Below, one piece after another: positions 21,578 to 33,368 of a stretch of DNA of 55,412 nt. Numbering within the stretch: position 1 is the first letter of the stretch; every line of letters starts with the position of its first letter. Where the stretch lies: assembly GCA_003427395.1 (NCBI GenBank), contig BFEA01000072.1, positions 2,208,789-2,264,200 on the forward strand, given 5' to 3'. The notes beneath the pieces are model-generated. The model ran no database searches and was not told the origin of the DNA. It was given only the letters and a program-made list of their open reading frames with translations. This stretch comes from Chara braunii. Its lineage: Eukaryota; Streptophyta; Charophyceae; Charales; Characeae. The position numbers and the translations under genes are program-made.

Positions 21578-23054
21578 TCAGGCCAACATGTGCAGGCTCA
21601 GAAGTGCTCGTGACTGTTCCGTGTGTTTTGGTGGTTTTTTTGCAGGGGCCTTCCCTTCAAGCGTCGCTAGCTTGGCTAGCTCAAAGGGCTTCCGATTAGC
21701 TTTGCAGTGCTGCAACATATGATTGTTAGCTAACTCAGAAATGGACAGGAGATGTGCAACAAGCAATGGAATATGGTGACCGAGAGCACACATGATCTCT
21801 AGCACATCAATCTCTCCTGTTTTCAAAGTAGGCCCACTGGATTCCATCTCAATGAGCGTAGGTCTCCATTTGGAGACGACTCCATCCTCAAATGCTGCCA
21901 GCTGTATGACTCTTATAAGCCCCAACCCTGTATATCCCGGAGTAACGTATTGCACGAAGGGGATTAGCTCAGCAGAAGCCTCCTTGGTGGCAGTGATGGT
22001 GGTTGAAACCCCCTTGGCTTCGTTCACCATGTTTCTACCCGACCTCGGCCATTTGCTAGAGGTGTAGAGTTTGCAGGGGTGGCCCCAACTCTAGCTTGAG
22101 GAGGACGATTGGGACAATCTCTGGCCATGCGCCCTTGCTGTTGTCAGACAAAACACCCATCAACTTGGGCGGCTGCTCCAGCTGCTCCAACTGCGACTTG
22201 CAACTGCGGTAGGGACCACCTGAGTCCGGGTTCTGGCGATGGGGCGCATCGCTCACATCATTGTCTCCATGTGAATGTTGTGCTCTCACTGCTGCTTCAT
22301 ATTCTCCTGCATCATTGACATCGTGGTTTGGGTAAGCTCCAGCATAGCTGACGACTTGTCAGAATTTTGCTCGCTAGCGTGGTTGATGAGGCAGGAGCAG
22401 ATGAAGAGGGAGAGAATGCTGCTGGTGCAGGTTGACCGACTCTGACTGCCATCTGCTCTTGGTACATGACAGACCCAGTGATGAACCCCATAGTTTCGTA
22501 CACATCCTGCGACGCCGCCAACTCTACCTTAGCCCGCACTAATTCCCTCTCGATTTTCATTTCCATTTGTCGTTCCGAATCCATGATTTGCTGCAGGGTA
22601 TAGTCGATGGGGGAGACCTGATTTTGCAGCTTGGCTGTCATCACACTAGTCGTGAGCCCATCAATGAACAGATCACGCCCTTGTTTTTTGTTCCTTTTGG
22701 ACTTGACGAGGAGTCGATAGAACCTGCTGTGGTCCTCTCGGACAGACTCGAGAGGCTTCTGCACCCGGTCCTTCATCATGAAGAACGCTTGTTATGGGTG
22801 AAGGTAATGAAACTGAATGAGAAAATCTCCCTTGCCAGTTGGTATGTCTACTAGTTGTAAGTGGGAAACCAGTGGTGCACTGGTCCTCCCAGGCGGGCAG
22901 GAATATTAGTTCTCAACTTCTCATTTTTGTACCATTGTGCCCAGAGGGTGGCAAGCCGTGCCCTTGTGAAGCGAGGAGTAGTCTTGAACAAATACAAGTC
23001 ATGAGGGGTTACTGGGGTTAGGACATGTGCAGGATCTTGCGCAGGTGCAGGCAT
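21578..23054 (-). pseudogene. Gag of family B with broken zinc knuckle
   Basis: N-terminal capsid pieces are at 22851-23054 (ARLATLWAQWYKNEKL) and 22312-22779 (RDLFIDGLTTSVMTAKLQNQ, then a helical ERQMEMKIERELVRAKVELA). The nucleocapsid knuckle at 22114-22155 reads C-F-V-stop-QQQGRMARDC. The second Cys codon has become TGA (22144-22146) and the His is Arg. The frame at 21578-22030 belongs to the linker after the knuckle. Confidence 0.65.
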
Positions 23055-23265
23055 ATCAGAGGCCGGGTCCTGGTTATGTATGGTGTTAGCCGATTGCGGA
23101 CTTGATTAACATTCATTCATGCAGGCTGCCTCGTCGCGGACCTGTTTCGGGTTACCGCGGGATCGCGCACCTGCACATTAGTTCCCTTAGATCGTCAATG
23201 GACCTGCCAGGTCGACGAGCGATGAAGCCGAAACATGTGCTTGTCCTCAAAACCAACACGTGTCA

Positions 23266-23277
23266 GCTCCGATACCA
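23266..23277 (-). promoter_or_regulatory. Primer-binding site of family B
   Basis: Minus strand TGGTATCGGAGC matches the initiator-Met primer site at 11 of 12 bases and lies just upstream of gag. Three bases later the plus strand reads TGATCAGAG, a possible LTR edge at 23281. Confidence 0.7.
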
Positions 23278-24431
23278 ACCTGATCAGAGTGGGAGTAGGC
23301 CCCAAAGTGCGAAATAGCGGGTGTGGCAAGGGTTTTAGGAATGTGGGGGCTGGAGTCCCAGGTCGGAACTGGCCCAAGTGGGATCTCTGTTGTCGAGGTT
23401 CCAAGGACAACGGGAACGGCCCAATTAAGGAGGGTATTCCAGAAATCAATCAAACAAAATCAGATATGGTCTTAAACGAAGGGGCCGGTCCGATAACCAA
23501 AGGGACTGAACCAGGGGCGACGTCGGGGCCGATTTTTCCCAAGCCGATGGACGTCTGGGAGGAAATACAGGTCTTGCTGTTTCGCCATGTGGCGCCTACA
23601 GGGCTTGGAGAAGGCCTCAGTCGAAGGCTTGTGGTGGGGAGTTCTTCCTCACTGCGAACCTGGTAGGGGAAACCCGGTTAGTCGTAGATCTCTTCTCACG
23701 TGCACTCAGAGTACATGAGTGCAGGCCATGTAATTACTATTAGTTCATGATAAGGAAGAAGGGTGGAGGGAAATCAGTTTCGATGGGGACGAACCCAGAC
23801 TGGTTGAATACCTGATAGTGGTTTGGATTGCTGTGCTGGTAGGAGCTACTTGCGCAATGGAGGCACGACAAATGTCCTACTTTTTCGTTACTGGTCCAAA
23901 TATGTTGAAACTGCAATTTGGCTCTCCGTTTTCTGTGACTGAGCGATCTTGCTGTAGGTACACCCGGCCACAAATTCCCAGATCAGATACGTCTCCCCTC
24001 CCGTATCAAGCAGGGAGTGGCGGTTAATGGAAAGCCCAAAATTCGGGGTTTTTCGCCGCATCACTATAGGCAATGTTGTCAAAAATTTTGCGAACAAACA
24101 TTAAAAAACCAAACAGGCAAAAAAAGAACTCAAGATAAAACCCTATTCGAAGAAGCTTTCGGAGTTCGCCAAACACGTCCTTTCTATCAGTTGATTTAGT
24201 TTCTTTTCCCTGTTCCTGTTTTGTTTCTGTACCAGACATATCTATCCGTTCCAGCCTGTCTACAACAAACTGGTTTGGTTGAGGCAGGCGTGTGCCATGG
24301 CCTGAATCAGCTCATTTCTGAGGGCCATGACCTCTGTCTGGGACTGCTCCAAATTTGTTTCTGTTGTTTGTAAACGGACCCTACTGTAGATATGGTGCTC
24401 CGCTGCTGCATGTATATCTATCTGCAGTGCT

Positions 24432-24538
24432 ACCGTCTTCACCCGAATAGAACGCCTGGTTATTATAGCTGTATTTGGTGCAATTTTCAGTCTACATACA
24501 GCGATAATGACCGGGCGTTCTATTCGGGTGAAGATGGT
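24432..24538. repeat. 42-bp inverted repeat, 23-nt loop
   Basis: Arms 24432-24473 and 24497-24538 are complementary at 38 of 42 positions (core cttcacccgaatagaacgcc). The long, nearly perfect stem and small loop resemble a small-RNA precursor or the remains of a foldback element. Confidence 0.92.
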
Positions 24539-24759
24539 TGCACGGCCTGTGCGAGGCATGAGGTCCACGGCCAGAACGTTGATGGGGCCTACAACCGCTG
24601 TAAAGGGCCTGCACCCACCCTAAGCGAAGGCGGGCCTTAAGAAAATTGACGAGGACTTCAAAAAGGCCATTTCGGGCAGAAAGAGGCTGTGGGTGGTTAC
24701 TACAAGCAGCACACACAACCAACCGGAAGGCCGGTCGGTTGTATACGCTGGATCCCAGA

Positions 24760-26300
24760 ACAGAAGCTGAGGCCCAGGGTACTTACAGTTGAGTCCCAGG
24801 CACATTCTGGAAAGGACCTGGGCGCAGCTACGGGGACAGAGGTAGAGTCTCCAAGGCCTGTCCTCACCCAGCCAGAGAAGACAAAAGAGAATGAGCTCAC
24901 CGCATTCTCATTCATCCTGCTGGGTGGATGACGGCAGCGCTGCTGGAGTGCACGCTCGCTGGAAGAAGGTTGGGCAAAGTGTGGGAAAGTGCTGAGGGGG
25001 TGTGCGAGGAACCTGCCAGGGCGAAGCGAGGCTGAGCGACAGCCATAGCTGAGCCACTGTCGCTGTATACCGGAAGAGGTGCGGTGGAGGTCCTTGGAAG
25101 AGGGGGCTGTGGATGGAGAAGGGTGGTGAGCGGCGTGAGAGGAGACATAGAGCTCTTACCTGGTGATGATGATTGGGGCGGTCTTTCGGAGTCTTAATTC
25201 GTAATTCAGCAGCTGCACTTCATGAAGACCTGTCGAAGTCATTAGGTGCTAGGAGTCTAGTTGTTTTCTGATCGTAGTCTGGGCGCTGAGCTCCATTTAG
25301 GAGAGAGACATTGGAGACATTGATGGTGGAGGCGAGAAGAGAACTCACATTGTCAATTGACTTCATGGCTTTGCCCTTATTTGGTGTATCTCTTCGTGCA
25401 ATCTGCTTTCTATTCGAGCATCTGTTTATCTCTGTTCTTTCTTTCTTCAATTTGTCCTCTGTCCTCGGTTCTTCTTCGTCATCGTGAACAGGGCGACAAA
25501 AATGGGAAAGAAGAGTTGCATGATGAACCTGGTCAGAAAAGAAGCACGTAACCAGGTCCTAAAGATGGCCATGATTGGGTCAGCGTATGCTGCACAATAT
25601 ACCTCTTAATTAACACCGGCAAATTCCACAGGATCAGAAAACAATCAATATTTCAATAAATGCGAGGATATGAGCCCTTGACAATGCTGCAGAAGCCCAT
25701 TTTGCACTGCCTAAGTGAAGATGGGTCTGTAATTTCGTTTCGGCCTATTTTTGCCAAGTTTGCGGCCGATAGGCAGGGCCCCGAGTTGGTTGCTGGACAG
25801 GAAGCTTCCTGAAAGGCCCCGCATGCTGGATGGTGTATTGCAGCATCTTCAACTACCAGGTGAGGCCCAAATGTTCGAGATGTGGCCAGCCTCAGCTGCA
25901 GAGGCCCAGGACCCTTACAGTTGAGTGCCAGGCACATTCTGGAAGGGCCCTGGGGCACAGCTACTGGGACAGAGGGTGTGCACCCCAGCCAGGCCAGAGC
26001 CTCCTCAGCCAGCCAGCTTCCATAAAGGAAAGAGGCCGGCCAGAGCCAGACACATTCTGGCTGGCTGCTTCTGCGACAGCGCTGCTCGAGCGTCAGGCGA
26101 GGTCGGGTGCTGGCTGGAAGACTGGCACACGGCCTCTGGGCGACAGGGCTGCTGGGCGCAGCCAATGTGTGGCAGCCATAGCTGGGCTGTTCGCACTACA
26201 AACCGGTGGCGTATGGTGGTGGTTCTGGGCGGCGGTGAAGGGCTTGTGGAGGAGAAGACAAAGCATGGGCGTGTGATGGACGTATTTGGTGGCAGTAGTG
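24760..26300 (+). repeat. Diverged direct repeats, about 400 bp, 1.1 kb apart
   Basis: 24760-25150 and 25890-26300 share ordered blocks such as ccaggcacattctgga, gcgctgct and gccatagctg, with roughly 70 percent identity by eye. They could be LTRs of a short non-autonomous element or a segmental duplication. Confidence 0.6.
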
Positions 26301-26483
26301 TACTGCAGGGGCGGTCTTCGAGTACATCGGGTTGCTGCTGAAGAGATTCTGGTTGCGGCCTTAGTTGATAGACTACTGTCTTAATCTGAAAAGAATGTAC
26401 GCACGCTCTATTCAAATCACCTCTGAAAAACGGGTCCCCAGAAATCGCTGATTTTTTTCGAAGAGAACGTACGGTCGAATATA

Positions 26484-26559
26484 ATGTATGTACATTGTAT
26501 TCGGGAATTTTTACAGTATTGCAGTACAGCGCCCAGCCATGAAGTCAATGTACATACAT
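26484..26559. repeat. Short exact inverted repeat
   Basis: atgtatgtacatt at 26484-26496 is exactly complementary to aatgtacatacat at 26547-26559. Confidence 0.8.
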
Positions 26560-26632
26560 CGTCAGCAACAGCACACAACGGCAATCCATGTTTCCCAGGT
26601 ACTTAGCTCTTCTTCCCTATTCAATGAGGATT

Positions 26633-27120
26633 ACCAATTATAATAATCAGTATGAGAAGCTTTCAATACATCAGGCAAGACCCAACAATGCAGTCAGTGG
26701 AACCGCTTAGAATAGGAAAACACCTCACCACTGCACTGTTTAATGTGCACCTGAACCAGGCGTGCTGCCACCATTAGCACTACAGGTACATCCCGTACTG
26801 CTCGCTTGGTCACACAGCACGCAAGGTGTGATCTTGTCCTTCACCAGCCTGTCCTCCCCTAGCTCCTCCACATATCAACTCTCAATAGCTCGCTGCACAG
26901 TGGTTGCTCCCAATTATGTCTTTCAGCAGCATTCCACAATGATGCACTTCCACTCAACGGCGGACTTCTACTCCAATATGGACTCCATTATTGTCAGCAG
27001 CAAGGTAAGAGGTTCAGCTCAGATACCAAATTGTAATGAGCCTGTTCAGTATGAGAAGTTTCATGATAGATCATGCAAGTCCCAACAATGCACTCAGATG
27101 GAACTGCTCAAAATAGACGA
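26633..27120 (+). repeat. Diverged direct repeat
   Basis: The blocks near 26645-26725 and 27045-27120 share cagtatgagaag, caagncccaacaatgcantc and ggaacngct, about 395 bp apart. Confidence 0.6.
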
Positions 27121-27369
27121 AGAGAGGGAATCACTCGATAGTCCCAGCATGAGCAGCAAATCACTCACAATAGTCCCAGCAGAAGCATCGAGTCACCAAG
27201 AAATAGACAAACATATGGAAGCAATGGAGAGCAGATTTGGGTCGTCGTGACACCTTGCCACCTCAGCAAGTCACGAGAGACGGTTAAACCCCCACTACCA
27301 CCGTCGTCCTAAATTAGGGGGGATCGGCCGGTAGCACAGGTCCATGAGGGCTACTGGTAGCACAGTGGG

Positions 27370-27930
27370 GGAACTGGCGGAGTGGCAAAACTGGAGTATG
27401 CGTCGAATTGCCCCCATGATTTATTTCGGGGTTGAAATGATGTTTTTTATTTTTTTTAAAATATTTTTGAATATTTTTCCTAGAAAGATCAGGACGAAAT
27501 CTGCGGACCCTCCAAGTTTCAGAAATTTTAGAGTATTGTATTGGACGTGAAAAATCGCTGAAGTCGGGGTGCCTTTCCTGTTGACCGACACGTGATAGAG
27601 CGGCAAAAATGGAATATGGGAATATTTTTCATGGAAAGTCCACGACAGAATCTACTGGCATGTGAATTTGCAGAGTTGTCGAGTCATCCTTCTGAGTGCA
27701 AAAAATTGCGGAAGTTGGGGTACTTCTCCCGTTGGCCCACACGTTGTAGAGTGGCAAGAATGGAAATTGCGACGAAACAGCACGGCATTTATTTCACGGT
27801 CTAAGTATTTGTATTTTTATTTTTTGACGTTTTTCCTAGAAAGACCACAATCTAATCTACAGGATCTCAAATTTTCAGATTTTTTTCTGTAATTCTTCAG
27901 CGCGCGAAAAATTGCCAAAGTTGGCGCTTG
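27370..27930 (+). repeat. Degenerate tandem repeats, AT-rich
   Basis: Three related units begin gagtggcaaaactggag (27378), gagcggcaaaaatggaa (27598) and gagtggcaagaatggaa (27749). Each is followed by a T-rich tract and a ttcctagaaagan or ggaaagtccac block. Spacing is irregular (220 and 151 bp). Confidence 0.7.
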
Positions 27931-28409
27931 AAAATCCCTGGACTGGACTCACCTGCACCTGCAAGTCGCCGCCCCCCCCTAAGAACCCGGTCCGTAAGGC
28001 CAGGAAAGGTGAATTTAGGCTGGCAGGGGTAGTGGTGGTTTGACGGAGGCCTCAATTTTCAGACCACTTCTCAGGCTATTTATAACAAAACCCAAGGGTC
28101 ATTTTAACCAAACTTGTCACCAATTCATAGAGTGGAGATCATACTAAATACTTGCAAAAAAAACATTGAAAAAGAAGCTAAAAAAACTTAAAAAAGTAAA
28201 AAAAACCTATAAAACAGCAAGGCAAAAGTGTGTTTTCATGCAAAATTCACTCTTTTCAGTTTTCAGGATTTTTAGGAATTTTCAGGGCTAGCGAAAACAG
28301 TCGACTCCAAGACCCCAACAAACACCAAACTTGACACACACAGACCTTGACCAAAAATAAAACAGGGCAAAAGAAAAAAAAAAACAGAAAAAAACAGGGT
28401 TGCATCCCT

Positions 28410-28535
28410 GTCGACCGCCGACCCCGACCGCCGACCGCTGACCCCGACCGCCGACCGCCGACGCCGACCGCCGACCCCGACCCCGACCGCCGACCACCGA
28501 CCATATTGCAGCCGACCAGTTGGGCCGACCGGTCG
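28410..28535. repeat. CCGACCG minisatellite next to a gap
   Basis: About 100 bp of repeated ccgaccg/ccgaccc words, with related words after the gap at 28969-29045. A G run (28629-28658) borders the gap on the left. Confidence 0.85.
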
Positions 28536-28660
28536 GCGGTCTGTCCACTGATTTTTTTTTCAAGTCTGAGTTGGGGGCTGTACTGCGCTTGCTGAGTACA
28601 GCCCAAATCCGCTGAGAAACTCTTGGGGATGGGGGGGGTATGGGGGGGTTGGGGTTGGAG

Positions 28661-28968
28661 NNNNNNNNNNNNNNNNNNNNNNNNNNNNNNNNNNNNNNNN
28701 NNNNNNNNNNNNNNNNNNNNNNNNNNNNNNNNNNNNNNNNNNNNNNNNNNNNNNNNNNNNNNNNNNNNNNNNNNNNNNNNNNNNNNNNNNNNNNNNNNNN
28801 NNNNNNNNNNNNNNNNNNNNNNNNNNNNNNNNNNNNNNNNNNNNNNNNNNNNNNNNNNNNNNNNNNNNNNNNNNNNNNNNNNNNNNNNNNNNNNNNNNNN
28901 NNNNNNNNNNNNNNNNNNNNNNNNNNNNNNNNNNNNNNNNNNNNNNNNNNNNNNNNNNNNNNNNNNNN
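28661..28968. other. Assembly gap (308 N)
   Basis: N run flanked by G-rich DNA and the CCGACCG minisatellite. Confidence 1.
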
Positions 28969-31559
28969 GACGACCCCGGTAGGTGCCGACCAGCCGATCG
29001 GTCGGCGGGTCGGCAGCCGACCAGTCAAGGGCCACCGACCGTCGGGGGGTGCAACAATGGAAAAAGCTAAAAAAAATGATCTCCAATGCACTTTTCAGGG
29101 TTGAGGGGGTTAACCTGGGCTGAAAAGTGGGGGTCCCTGTTAACCGCTTATGCAAGTCACTGATGAAGTCCCTCAGCAGGTACCAGCTAAGGTGCCCAAC
29201 TTCCAGCATCAATGCTGGCTATGGAGGATGGTGCCAACCCTCGTCAACCTATTAATATGACAAGCAGCATCTCCAGTATCACCAGCATCCAGGTAAGTCA
29301 AAATAAGCTTCCTACACTCACACTCTCTCTGCTCACAGTCCTGATCACCCTCTTCCTCACCCTGCCTCTCACCAGCAAATCTCCTTACCTTGCCCAGCAT
29401 CAGTCTGGCCTCCAGTATGTGTGAGGCACCCAGCTGCTGGGCCTGGCTTCTCTTTTATAGCGTTGACCATCCCGAGCCTGCTTCCGCTTGCCTCCTCCAA
29501 CAGTGGAGATTTCCTAATGTGAGCGGCCCAGATTTGCTGTTGGCCTCAGTTTGGGCCCTGGGATCTTCTAGAACAGGTTGCCTTCTAGAACAATGCAGAC
29601 AGCCTTTGATTGTGCATCTGATCTACCGGTGTGGTTGACTGCTGAGAAATCTCGGACTTTTGGTCTGGTTTTCCCAGGTTGGGCCTTACTCTTGAATTTC
29701 CAAGAGTCAACTGTCTCATGCAGGGGCACAGGTTGCCTCAGTTGACTCTTGACCGCACACCCCTTGGCCTTAGGACTTTTCTCAGACCTCTCTGAAGCTA
29801 GAGACACGACGTTTGACCCCTGAATCTTGACTTGGACCAAAAGATACGACGCTTACTTGTGGCTGTGAGGATTTGAACCGAGTTCATTGCATAAGTTCTG
29901 GGCGGGAACCAAAGAGCTTTTGGAAGCAGATAATAGATGCAAGTGGAGGCAAAGGTTGCCATCCAGCAACAATCAGAGAGGGAACACGAAATGAAGAAAA
30001 GATTCAGTCGAACCTGGCTGGCGCATGGCACAGTTGTGATTATCTTTATGGGTACACAATTTCGGTGGAGAGACTGGCATAACTCAGAGCCAGCAGCAAC
30101 ACTACAGTCAGGGCCACCTTTGGAGGAACAGATTCCTTTATGGGTATAACAACAGGAGAACTGGTAAAATAGGGACTAGAAGGGAGTCACTATCCAGAGA
30201 TTCACAGTACTTAGAGTCAGGAGGTAGCCCATTGCGAGCACTAGGTTCTTTGCCTCAGACATCCCAAACCAAAGGAGGTTGAAGATTTCTAGGGTCTGTA
30301 TTCACTTTGGGATGAAGATCGCAGTGTGTAGGAGTACAGCAGAAACAGAGGGGCATAGGTAACAGGGGTGAGGGGTGGTATATCCTTCCAGCTAACAGGA
30401 AGCAATCAATGCGGACACCTCGGGGTCCCTTCACCATAACGAAAAAAAGTGTAGAATGGGTGCATGATGTGAGGGACGCTGGACCCGGTTTCCGGCCTTT
30501 GCAAAAATGATTGGGAAAATAAAAGAAAAGCGGAAGAAACTTCAAGAAAGGGAGAAAAAATGGGAAGCAGACATTCTCCCTGCTACAGGGAGAGCCACAA
30601 AGTTTGGTGCAAACCCATTGCAACCGGATTGACATTGGAGCATTTCCTTGGAAACTCAGTAATTCCTGCTTTTCTGTGGTTTTATTATCTCTGCGATTCC
30701 TGTTTTGATATGTGCAGTTTTGGCATCACCAAGCAGTCAACAGTATATTCTTGCTACTGTCAATGATCTGTAGCAGTAAAGTGAATGTGTTACTTCTGTT
30801 CTTGTGCATGCACTCCCTGTTGACTTGTGCAGTTTCTTTATCCATACGGCCGGTTTCAGACATTCTTTGACTGGGAGGAGGTGAGAGGCCCTCCTTGTGG
30901 TCTTATCAACTGCGGCAACAGGTAACTCATTTATTCACGCCCCCCCCCTTTGTCTGTGCCACGAAAGACCCTTGGGCCCTCTTTCGCCTGTGTGCAGGGT
31001 TTAGTCCTGAATCTGTGCTGTGTGATTCCAAGGTCTGTCAGTAGTCAGTGTGGCACTTGTGCTTGTACGGGGAATGCGTGCCGTATGAACTGCCATTGTG
31101 TTCCATGGATGGATAGCATTGGATACCGATGCGTTGCTCGCTCTCCTTTTGGAGAACTGTATAGGTTAACATAGCTCTCTTTTTGCTAAAACAACCCGAC
31201 CCGTTGAAGTGGTAGGAAATATGTTTTCAATATTGTTTATCAAGTTCGGCATTGTTTAGGCACGGAGAAAAATATATGTCCTCCTTGTCCTTTCTCGCAT
31301 TCAGGTTACATTTGTCATTACTTGTGTTTTTCCTTCTTTTCCTTCCTTGTTCATACTCGTTCAGCAGACGAATGCGGCTTTATATTAATTGCAGAGAAAA
31401 GAAAAAAAGGGAGTTATGAGTGTGGTATGCATGGCTCCCACACTGGTCCTTTAGGCCAACTCTGGACCAATTTGGGGCCCTGGACTGCACACACCATGTT
31501 TTTGGGTGGTGCCAGGGCCACAGCCATCGTTTGGGTCTGGCTTCCCAATAGTGAAGGTA

Positions 31560-32620
31560 GTAAAAAGAAGATTAGACTTTACCACGAGTCGGGGGCCCAG
31601 TCCGCTCTATCCTTTTAATGCACCTTCATTTGCTCGACACGCGTTAAAGGAAAGAGCAGTCGACCAAGTGTTTGTGGCATACGTAGGCCTGTGAGCAAAG
31701 GCAAGGTAGAAGAGGAAGAGGTACCTCCCCCAGTGAAATCGCTGCTGAAAACGTTCAAGTGACGGGGAAGCCCCGAGTGGAGTTGTGGAGTGTGATATTA
31801 AGTGCCGTGATAGAGATAGAGCCTGGGAGCAAGATACTGAAGGGGTCGTATGGTGTACCGGTCTTGTTTGTCCCCAAGAAGGAAGGTGAGTTGCGAATAT
31901 GCACCGATTTCCGGAGACTGTACACTATAACCGTGAAAAATGTTGAACCACTACCACGAATAGATGATCTGTTGGACAGATTGCAGGGCCCCAAGTACTC
32001 CTGTAAGATAGATCTGTTGTCGGAATATCGTCAGATTGAGGTATAGACGGAGGACCAGCACAAAACGGCATTGCAGATAAGGTATGGTCATTGGAAGTTT
32101 GTCGTGACCAATGCCCCTGCAATGTTTCAAAGATGCATGAATGACCTATTTAGAGGCTGCTTAGATCGGTTTGTAGTTCAGATTTGGAGATTACCACATG
32201 ACCCGTGAGTTTGCACTGAAGAATGAAAAAGGTTTGGAAAAATTCACTGAGAGCATCAGGCATACCCACTTCAAATTGATAGAGTACACTAATAAGCACC
32301 GTAAACCGACGAAGTTTGCAGTCAGTGATTTAGTGTGGGTGGAGTCGGAAGGAATTTGTGCCAGAAGAAGTCCTTAGAAATTGCTACCCGCATACAGAGG
32401 ACTATGGGAAGTTAGACGTAAAGGGAGATGCTGATGGTTATCTTATACCATCGATGTTCCATCGCATCTTCTTGTTTTTCATGCTCTGAAGTTTTTGGCT
32501 GTTAACACAGGACAATCCTTCCCTTGGTGCAGATCAATGATCTCACCTGCTATGGATTGTAACTACGATATTGACCGCATTGTGGATCAGGCTGAACTTT
32601 GTGAGGGGGAGACCGAGTGA
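31560..32620 (+). pseudogene. Gypsy pol remnant: RT fused to integrase C terminus by internal deletion
   Basis: On the plus strand the PR-RT linker (VDQVFVAYV, about 31650) is followed by RT (GVPVLFVPKKEGELRICTDF, VKNVEPLPRIDDLLDRLQGP, KYSCKIDLLSEYRQIEV). A stop occurs at about 32044, and RT then resumes to [15 protein letters not shown]. At about 32178 it passes straight into the integrase region equivalent to QIQRLPPSTREFAL (here [20 protein letters not shown]), then FHALKFL and a chromodomain remnant (NYDIDRIVDQ). The YLDD box, RNase H and integrase core are missing. Family A-like by wording. Confidence 0.85.
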
Positions 32621-32646
32621 ATAACTTAGGATCAGATGGCAATACC

Positions 32647-33368
32647 AGGGCCCGGAGTTGGATAGGTGGTTTCCCAAAGAGCAACTACGTGAGACAGCAC
32701 CTCACATTGTCTCACACTATTGAGCAAGCACACGGGAGACTCATGAATTTGACAGGTAGACTACTACTGATGCTGTCATTGTCGTTACAACCTGATGAAA
32801 CATTCCAGTAAAGTCTTGGCATCTAATGGGAAATCACCGCTGCCAAACTCTTATAGCCTTATCGGCATCGCTGATTTTATGAGGCGGCAGGGCCCGGAGT
32901 AGGATAGGAGGTTCCCCAAAGAGCAACTACGTGAGACAGCACCTCACATTGTCTCACACTATGGAGCAAGCACACGGGGGATTCATGAATTTGACAGGTA
33001 GACTACTACTGATGCTGTCATTGTCGTTAAACCTGATGAACATTCCAGTAAAGTCTTGGCAGCTAATGGGAAATCACCGCTGCCAAACTCTTATAGCCTT
33101 ATCGGCATCGCTGATTTTATGAGGCGGCAGGGCCCGGAGTAGGATAGGTGGTTCCCCAAAGAGCAACTACGTGAGACAGCACCTCACATTGCCTCACACT
33201 ATTGAGCAAGCACACGGGGGATTCATGAATTTGACAGGTAGACTACTACTGATGCTGTCATTGTCGTTACAACCTGATGAACATTCCAGTAAAGTCTTGG
33301 CAGCTAATGGGAAATCACCGCTGCCAAACTCTTATAGCCTTATCGGCATCGCTGATTTTACGAGGCGG
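32647..33368 (+). repeat. Three tandem copies of a 241-bp unit
   Basis: Units start with agggcccggagt at 32647, 32889 and 33129 and end with gaggcggc. They differ by only a few bases. The array begins 27 bp after the stop of the integrase remnant, so it may be in that element's 3' region or LTR. Confidence 0.93.

Larger units (their letters stand above)
16040..23280 (-). mobile_element. Ty3/gypsy element, family B, heavily decayed
   Basis: Minus-strand order: primer site (23266-23277), gag with a degenerate zinc knuckle, protease region, RT, RNase H, integrase. The residues differ clearly from family A (for example FLEMHQDTEKILTDNGVEF in integrase and HEYDFDIVHRKTGRNGNADG in RNase H), so this is a separate lineage. 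Every domain has stops or frameshifts. The RT region contains mitochondrial DNA (about 18900-19401). A 5' LTR should begin at about 23281 (TGATCAGAG), but its far end and the 3' LTR were not identified. Confidence 0.82.
23281..31559. other. Unassigned repeat region with hairpins, diverged repeats and a gap
   Basis: The first part should be the family B 5' LTR, but its end is unknown. No coding domain was recognised. The longest gap-free frame (26762-27250, plus, 162 residues) has no motif I know. A minus-strand TATA-like TATAAAAG lies at 29452-29459, in a context similar to one at 44197-44204, suggesting LTR remnants of a shared family. Individual repeats are listed separately. Confidence 0.5.

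Noticed and set aside
26762-27250. 162-residue plus-strand frame as a host gene
   Set aside because: It runs through a diverged direct repeat, has no recognised motif, and is not supported by neighbours.
28256-29212. 318-residue minus-strand frame
   Set aside because: It is open only because it spans 308 N and a simple GC-rich repeat.
29860-29900. GGTTCAAATCC on the minus strand as a tRNA T arm
   Set aside because: The flanking bases cannot form the T stem or the rest of a tRNA.
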